DNA of 18,735 nt from Lachnospiraceae bacterium UBA4292 (GTDB taxonomy: Bacteria > Bacillota > Clostridia > Lachnospirales > Lachnospiraceae): positions 1 to 18,735 of the forward strand of contig DGVE01000198.1 in the NCBI GenBank assembly GCA_002395865.1, in the 5' to 3' direction. The stretch's first letter is position 1. Each line of letters starts with the position of its first letter. Positions 14,580-18,735 of the stretch are shown here, one piece after another. Below the pieces are notes generated by a model that ran no database searches, had not been told where the DNA came from, and was given only the letters and a program-made list of their open reading frames with translations. The translations under genes and the position numbers were made by a program.

Positions 14580-17384
14580 TCAACCGTATATATAGTCCTG
14601 ATAGTCGCCCCAGCTCTTGTTCGGGTCGAAGTCCTCCTCGAACCTGAATTTAAGACTAACGGGCTTGGGGCCTCCCATCAGGAAGTTAAAGCGCAGAACT
14701 CCGTATTTGGAGGAGAAAAGTATCTTGCGTGTAAGCGTGACCTCCCTGCCCTCCGAGCCCCGGAAAGCAAATGTTCCGCCGGGTATGCTCTGGAAGAAGA
14801 TGGCTATCGGAAGCTGAGCCGTATCGGACTGGTCGCTCTTCGCGGTCATGTCCATGAAATAGCAGCCGCGCTTCATGACATTTACGCCTATGACATAGCT
14901 TGAGCCCCTGTAGCACTCGACATCCGACAGATCGATGACCGTACCGTCATCCACCTGGAAGTATGTCACCTCGTCCTGAACCGTATCCTCACCCAGAACT
15001 CTTCCGTAAGGCTCTATGCTCATCTCCATGCCGCGCATGCGTCTTAACGCGTTCGTGTTCAGCAGGAACGAGCAGATATGGGATGCGCTCCTGATGAGCT
15101 GGCCGCGGGTAATGCCTCCCTTTCCGAGCTCCTCCAGAGTGTTGTCGCCGGTGACATTTTCGCTGCCGTCGGGACAGACTGCGTAGAAATCATTGCCCGA
15201 GAGCACGAGTCTCGCGAAATCATTCTTTGAGACGCTTCCTCCGACATCACCGATATTGGCCCACCAGTCGGTCATCACCACGCCCTTAAAGCCCCACTCG
15301 CCGCGAAGCACATTCGTAAGGAGATCGTGTCTGGAGTTCGTCCAGGTACCGTTCAACGCGCCGTATGTGGTCATGACGGAGTTCGCGCCGTTTCTTACTG
15401 CCATCTCGAAGCCCTTCAGATAGATCTCGCGCAGAGCCCTCTCACTCACCACGCTGTCCATGAAGTGGCGGTTCCTCTCCCTGTTGTTCGCGCAGAAATG
15501 CTTGAGCGTTCCGGTGACTCCGGACTGCTGCATACCGGCTATCTGCGCAGAGGCGATGATACCGGTCACATAGGGATCCTCGCTGAAGTACTCAAAGTTC
15601 CTTCCGTTAAGGGGATGCCTGTGTATATTCATGCCGGGTCCGAGGAGAACGTCCACCTTGTTCATGGCCATCTCGCGGCCCAGCAATCTGTATAATCTCG
15701 TGTTGATAGACCTGCTGAAGGTGCAGGCCATGAGTGTTCCGCTGGGAAGTGAAAATGCCTTGGCTCCCGAGTCGAGTCTCATGCCGCTGGGGCCGTCTGA
15801 GCAGCAGGCGCACGGTATTCCGTACTCCTTCAGCTTCGGGCTGACTCCTCCGAACGCAGCCGCGGTACCCGGAGTCACCTTGGGGCTTCCCATCCCCTCT
15901 CCTCTTATGATGCACGAGAGATCATCATCCGACAGCTGAGCGAGGAATTCATCCATCCCCACCTTTCTGTCTGCCACATCGGCCAGCTTATAGCCCTTAT
16001 CTCCCGTAAACGGAAGGCATGCGGGCGTATCTGCAGCTGCCGCAGCACTGTCATCACCTGTGTAAAGCGGCACGTCCTCGTATGTCTTTCTGTGAACCGT
16101 GCCGTCGTGCTCGGGGCGCAGTCTCTTAAAAGGCGTCACAGGTCCGCACTGAGATGTCAGCTGTTTTATCACGCGCGTCTTTTTCAGACAGAAATCACCC
16201 GCGTGCTGTAAGTTTCTGGAGCTGTTGCCCGCGAACACCTGATACTTCCCCTCCTCGAGGACATACGCGTACCTGTAGCCGCTCGCGCCCGAATCGTCGT
16301 AAGAGGAGTACGTATAAGGGTCTATCTCTATGGATACCACCTGGGTTCCGCCGGGGGCCAGCACCGATGTCTTCTTAAAGCCGGCAAGCCTTCTCGCTGC
16401 CTTTCCGAGCTTTCCCTGAGGCTCGCTGATATAGATCTGTACGACCTCCTTGCCGGAGCATGCGCCCGTATTCGTGACCTTGACTGTTATCGTACCCGGA
16501 AGGCCCGATCTCTCGGTATCCGAAAAATCCGCCTCGAGCGGTTCTATGCAGAAGCTGGTATAGCTGAGACCAAAGCCGAAGGGATAGAGCACCGCGCCCG
16601 GATCGAAGGTCTCATAGTATCTGTAGCCGACATAGATATCCTCCTGATAGAAGTCCCTGTTTATATCCTGTCCGAAGTTCGGGTAAGCGGGGGCGTCCTC
16701 TATCCTCTTCACTATGGTGTCGGCGAGCTTACCGCTCGGAGATACCCTGCCCATCAGCACGTCGGCAAGGCCGAGACCTCCCATCTCGCCGCCCTGCCAT
16801 GCGTACAGCACGGCATCCGGCTCAGCGGCCTCTATATCGGTCATGTCGAGCACTGCGCTGACATTCATTATAACCGCAAATCTCTTGAATGCGCCCCTGA
16901 CTGCGAGGAGCATCTCCCTCTCGCCGGCACTGAGCCTGTATGCACCGGGAGCATCGGCATAGTCCTGCTCCTCACCGGCAGTCCTTCCTATGATCACAAG
17001 GGCAATGTCGTTTCTCTCGGCCGCGGCCTTCACGAAATCGCCGTCAAGAGGTGCCTCCGCCTGTGACCAGGGCTCATTTCCAAAGCCCACACCTGTATCC
17101 ACGGGGCATTCCTTATCGTAGTTCTCATAGAAAGCCATCACCTCTTTATCGAGCTGCAGCTTCTCCTCCTTCAGCGCGTCCATGATGCCCCAGACCCTGA
17201 CGACATTAACCATTCCGCCCGAGCCGGTACCGCTCTTATAGTAGTGATTCTGCATCCTTCCGAATACAGCCACCTTATCATCCTCATGAAGCGGAAGCGC
17301 TCTCTTTTTGTTCTTTAAGAGCACCACGCCCTCCGAAACGGCCTTTCTTGCCGTCTGTTCGTATTCAGTATAATCGAGTCTCAT
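14580..17384 (-). CDS. GH3 glycosidase with permuted domain order and C-terminal beta module
   Basis: A 934-residue protein without a signal peptide, probably an intracellular beta-glucosidase or related exo-glycosidase. Domains run in the reverse of the usual GH3 order: alpha/beta sandwich first (about 5-280, ARKAVSEGVVLLKN, YPFGFGLSYT), then the fibronectin-III-like domain (about 295-400, VKVTNTG, GKEVVQIYI), an Ala-rich linker (440-470), then the catalytic barrel (about 470-790). The barrel has SDGPSGMRLD, GPGMNIHRHPLNGRNFEYFSEDP (584-604), KHF (628-630) and the nucleophile Asp706 in VMTDWW. Residues about 795-934 form a further beta-rich, carbohydrate-module-like region. Reversed GH3 proteins are known from Butyrivibrio and Ruminococcus. 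The start is ATG at 17384, 8 bases from GGGGAGG (17393-17399); an upstream TTG at 17429 lies before the promoter's transcription start. Confidence 0.92.
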   Translation of the reverse strand: MRLDYTEYEQTARKAVSEGVVLLKNKKRALPLHEDDKVAVFGRMQNHYYKSGTGSGGMVNVVRVWGIMDALKEEKLQLDKEVMAFYENYDKECPVDTGVGFGNEPWSQAEAPLDGDFVKAAAERNDIALVIIGRTAGEEQDYADAPGAYRLSAGEREMLLAVRGAFKRFAVIMNVSAVLDMTDIEAAEPDAVLYAWQGGEMGGLGLADVLMGRVSPSGKLADTIVKRIEDAPAYPNFGQDINRDFYQEDIYVGYRYYETFDPGAVLYPFGFGLSYTSFCIEPLEADFSDTERSGLPGTITVKVTNTGACSGKEVVQIYISEPQGKLGKAARRLAGFKKTSVLAPGGTQVVSIEIDPYTYSSYDDSGASGYRYAYVLEEGKYQVFAGNSSRNLQHAGDFCLKKTRVIKQLTSQCGPVTPFKRLRPEHDGTVHRKTYEDVPLYTGDDSAAAAADTPACLPFTGDKGYKLADVADRKVGMDEFLAQLSDDDLSCIIRGEGMGSPKVTPGTAAAFGGVSPKLKEYGIPCACCSDGPSGMRLDSGAKAFSLPSGTLMACTFSRSINTRLYRLLGREMAMNKVDVLLGPGMNIHRHPLNGRNFEYFSEDPYVTGIIASAQIAGMQQSGVTGTLKHFCANNRERNRHFMDSVVSERALREIYLKGFEMAVRNGANSVMTTYGALNGTWTNSRHDLLTNVLRGEWGFKGVVMTDWWANIGDVGGSVSKNDFARLVLSGNDFYAVCPDGSENVTGDNTLEELGKGGITRGQLIRSASHICSFLLNTNALRRMRGMEMSIEPYGRVLGEDTVQDEVTYFQVDDGTVIDLSDVECYRGSSYVIGVNVMKRGCYFMDMTAKSDQSDTAQLPIAIFFQSIPGGTFAFRGSEGREVTLTRKILFSSKYGVLRFNFLMGGPKPVSLKFRFEEDFDPNKSWGDYQDYIYG

Positions 17385-17419
17385 AAACCCAGCCTCCCCG
17401 AATGGAAAAATCTGCAGTG

Positions 17420-17448
17420 ATTGTATCAAATTTCAAAAAAAATTGCAA
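17420..17448 (-). promoter_or_regulatory. Vegetative promoter of the GH3 gene and following operon
   Basis: In minus-strand sense, TTGCAA (17443-17448) and TACAAT (17420-17425) are 17 bases apart, with a run of eight Ts in the spacer. Transcription should begin near 17413, giving a leader of about 30 bases with GGGGAGG before the ATG. Its -35 lies 7 bases from the -35 of the divergent rpsT promoter. No CcpA cre site fitting the consensus is visible. Confidence 0.75.
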
Positions 17449-17455
17449 TTACATC

Positions 17456-17484
17456 TTGACATCACAGACATGTTTTGTTATATT
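17456..17484 (+). promoter_or_regulatory. Strong vegetative promoter of rpsT
   Basis: A perfect TTGACA (17456-17461) and a TATATT (17479-17484) are separated by 17 bases. This is close to ideal and fits a highly expressed ribosomal protein gene. Transcription should begin near 17491. Confidence 0.88.
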
Positions 17485-17490
17485 TCCGTA

Positions 17491-17607
17491 GTGCGCCGTG
17501 GCGTAAGGTCCGTGTCAAGCCATGCCCGGCAGTAGGAGCGAAAGTCACTCTCCTTTCGGCTTTTACATTTCTATAGATCTTATTACAGTTTATTTTGGAG
17601 GTGCCAG
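17491..17607 (+). promoter_or_regulatory. Structured 5' leader of rpsT (candidate)
   Basis: About 117 bases lie between the predicted transcription start and the ATG, longer than ribosome binding needs. Two mutually exclusive hairpins can be drawn: AGGAG (17534-17538) with CTCCT (17550-17554), and CGAAAG (17539-17544) with CTTTCG (17553-17558), the latter followed by GGCTTTTAC. The proximal part has short weak stems (GCGC with GCGT near 17493-17504). The ribosome binding site GGAGG is at 17597-17601 in an AT-rich, unpaired context. Autoregulation by S20 is known in Escherichia coli; whether this leader does the same is inference. Confidence 0.4.
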
Positions 17608-17871
17608 ATGGCAAACATCAAGTCTGCGAAGAAGAGGATCCTCGTTATCCGCACAAAGACAGAAAGAAATAAGGCTATCAAGTCTAAGGTAAAGACCTAC
17701 GTTAAGAAGGTAAACGCTGCTGTAGAGTCAGGCGACAAGGAGGCAGCTAAGGCAGCCCTTATCGAGGCTACAAGCGTTCTCGACAAAGCATGCACAAAGG
17801 GCGTATACCACAAGAACACCGTTTCACGCAAGGTATCCCGTCTTGCCGCAAGCGTAAACAAGATGGCATAA
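17608..17871 (+). CDS. rpsT: Small ribosomal subunit protein S20
   Basis: S20 is a primary binder of 16S rRNA in the 30S subunit. The 87-residue length, the start MANIKSAKKRI, the high Lys/Arg content and the helical pattern ending YHKNTVSRKVSRLAASVNK are typical of bacterial S20. The ATG is 6 bases after GGAGG (17597-17601). It is the only plus-strand gene in the window, transcribed alone from its own promoter and ended by the terminator at 17993-18037. Codon choice (AAG, CGC, GTA, many GCA/GCT) is that of a highly expressed gene and differs from the neighbouring GC-rich genes. Confidence 0.97.
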   Translation: MANIKSAKKRILVIRTKTERNKAIKSKVKTYVKKVNAAVESGDKEAAKAALIEATSVLDKACTKGVYHKNTVSRKVSRLAASVNKMA

Positions 17872-17876
17872 GCCTT

Positions 17877-17968
17877 AACTATTCGTGACCATACAGACGG
17901 CCCTCACATGAGCAAAAACCGAAGCTTTGCGAGGTTTTGCGAATGGGATTGACGGATGCCGAATAGTT
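17877..17968 (+). other. Structured 3' region or small RNA candidate downstream of rpsT
   Basis: A 9-bp perfect inverted repeat (AACTATTCG at 17877-17885, CGAATAGTT at 17960-17968) encloses an inner stem of GCAAAAACC (17912-17920) with GGTTTTGC (17933-17940), 8 pairs with one bulged A. The stretch starts 5 bases after the rpsT stop and ends 24 bases before the terminator hairpin. No open reading frame with a ribosome binding site is visible in it. I do not recognise it as tRNA, SRP RNA, tmRNA, 6S RNA or a known riboswitch. Confidence 0.35.
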
Positions 17969-17992
17969 TACTATCATTAACCCATTAAGACA

Positions 17993-18037
17993 CCCCCTGT
18001 AGGCGCTATGCTGGGCGCCGGCAGGGGGTACTTTTTT
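17993..18037 (+). terminator. Intrinsic terminator of the rpsT transcript
   Basis: CCCCCTG (17993-17999) pairs with CAGGGGG (18022-18028), and inside it GGCGC (18002-18006) pairs with GCGCC (18014-18018). The stem is followed by TAC and six Ts (18032-18037). It lies about 120 bases after the rpsT stop. In the opposite direction the stem is not followed by a T-run, so it should act only on plus-strand transcripts. Confidence 0.88.
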
Positions 18038-18073
18038 ACAGCCAGGTGGATCCTGTATATGTGGGGAAGCCGT

Positions 18074-18092
18074 CCCCGGCCAATGACCGGGG
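18074..18092 (-). other. GC-rich hairpin just after the plsC stop
   Basis: CCCCGG (18074-18079) and CCGGGG (18087-18092) form a 6-bp stem with a 7-base loop, 9 bases beyond the plsC stop codon. CCCC (18074-18077) can alternatively pair with GGGG at 18063-18066. No T-run follows in minus-strand sense, so a terminator role for plsC is possible but not shown. Confidence 0.35.
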
Positions 18093-18101
18093 GCTTACAG
18101 A

Positions 18102-18734
18102 TCATGCGTTTTTATGCTGCTTCAGCATTTCGTTTATTATGTTTCTTGCATACTCTCCGGAAGCCTTCTTCTGTTCCTTCGGAAGCTCCGAGATAAGGAA
18201 AGGCTTGCCGAACTCGACCGTAACGCGGCCCGGGCGGATGCGCGGGAACTTCTCCTCGAAGATGTGACGCGTGCCTGTGATGGCCACCGGTACCACCGGC
18301 GCCTTCGCGCGCTCAGCCATTTTCAGTGATCCCTCCTTGAACTCCGCGGTGAGCACCTCGTCGGGAGTCTTGTTGCGTGTACCCTCCGGGCAGATCCACA
18401 TGGAGACACCGCCCTTTATCTGGTCGGCGCCCTTGAGTATCACCTCGAGGCTCTGGCGTATGTCGTCACGGTCCATGAAGAGGCAGTACAGAAGCTGCAT
18501 CCAGCGGCGAAGTATGGGCACCTTCTTCACGCCGACCTTGGCCACGAAGCCGCACAGTCCCTTCACGTTCGGGTAGCCCACGAGCACGTCGAATATGCTC
18601 TGGTGATTCGATACATAGAGCACCGGCGTATCATCCGGTATGTTCTCCCTGCCCTTTACCGTGAGCTTCACACCGGAAATGAACAGTATGGTTCGAAAGC
18701 CCCAGTTGACGGTCGCGAGACTCATCCGGTCGCA
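18102..18734 (-). CDS. plsC: 1-acyl-sn-glycerol-3-phosphate acyltransferase PlsC (N-terminus beyond window)
   Basis: PlsC transfers an acyl chain to lysophosphatidic acid, giving phosphatidic acid at the inner face of the membrane. Counting from the ATG at 18725, the family motifs are NHQSIFD (40-46, the catalytic His and Asp), the GFVAKVGVKKVPILRRW block (59-75) and CPEGTRN (112-118, phosphate binding). The frame stays open upstream of that ATG to the window edge (Cys-Asp-Arg), no ribosome binding site is visible, and relatives carry a membrane-spanning N-terminus here. I therefore treat the gene as partial. The C-terminal end LKQHKNA and the stop are complete. It converges on rpsT. The glycerol-3-phosphate made by glpK feeds the same pathway, but the two genes are far apart. 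Confidence 0.92.
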   Translation of the reverse strand, partial: CDRMSLATVNWGFRTILFISGVKLTVKGRENIPDDTPVLYVSNHQSIFDVLVGYPNVKGLCGFVAKVGVKKVPILRRWMQLLYCLFMDRDDIRQSLEVILKGADQIKGGVSMWICPEGTRNKTPDEVLTAEFKEGSLKMAERAKAPVVPVAITGTRHIFEEKFPRIRPGRVTVEFGKPFLISELPKEQKKASGEYARNIINEMLKQHKNA

Positions 18735-18735
18735 C

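Noticed and set aside
17385..17429. N-terminal extension of the GH3 protein from TTG at 17429
   Set aside because: It would lie upstream of the predicted transcription start and across the -10 box, while GGGGAGG is correctly placed for the ATG at 17384.
18723..18725. ATG at 18725 as the true plsC start
   Set aside because: The frame continues open to the window edge, no ribosome binding site is seen, and relatives have a membrane-spanning N-terminus before this point.
1..18735. CRISPR array, tRNA, insertion sequence, prophage or defence system
   Set aside because: No regularly spaced repeats, cloverleaf, transposase, integrase or phage-type protein is seen; all long frames are assigned to metabolic, transport, repair or housekeeping families.

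Overview
The window reads as a chromosomal segment of a member of Bacillota, class Clostridia, most likely a carbohydrate-degrading Lachnospiraceae (gut or rumen type). The reasons are protein-family features: a permuted-order GH3 glycosidase, a galactokinase with the GNHTDH signature, a polymerase/YolD-like gene pair of the Bacillota type, AGGAGG-type ribosome binding sites and an S20 gene with a strong vegetative promoter. Base composition is moderately GC-rich. No tRNA, rRNA, CRISPR array, insertion sequence, integrase or phage gene is visible. This is an inference from gene content; no sequence search was possible.

Layout. Positions 1-771 (minus) hold the N-terminal 257 codons of leuB, read from a TTG start behind its own promoter at 818-846. 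From 941 to 17384 lies one continuous minus-strand directon of 13 genes with gaps of at most 36 bases and many overlaps. In transcription order: permuted GH3 glycosidase, MATE exporter, CDF metal exporter, membrane-anchored alpha/beta hydrolase, tcdA (tRNA t6A cyclisation), galK, GH42 beta-galactosidase, membrane-anchored polysaccharide deacetylase, then a strong intrinsic terminator (5471-5508), followed by a Y-family DNA polymerase, a YolD-like small protein, a NUDIX hydrolase, a monoglyceride-lipase-like hydrolase and glpK. A divergent promoter region (17385-17607) separates this directon from rpsT (plus strand), which has a roughly 117-base structured leader, a structured 3' region and a strong terminator. 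A partial plsC (minus) runs off the right edge.

How the genes fit together. GH3, GH42 and galK suggest oligosaccharide cleavage and galactose phosphorylation, with the deacetylase acting on an envelope or external glycan. The terminator divides the directon into a sugar/transport/tRNA block and a second block. In the second block the polymerase, YolD-like, NUDIX and lipase genes overlap pairwise (4, 23 and 11 bases), implying translational coupling of translesion synthesis with a nucleotide-type hydrolase; lipase plus glycerol kinase is a plausible glycerolipid-to-glycerol-3-phosphate path.

I do not see a clearly undescribed multi-gene system. The features most worth checking are the terminator fused to the polymerase start, the coupled polymerase/YolD-like/NUDIX cassette, the extra C-terminal module on the permuted GH3 protein, and the structured RNA stretches on both sides of rpsT.
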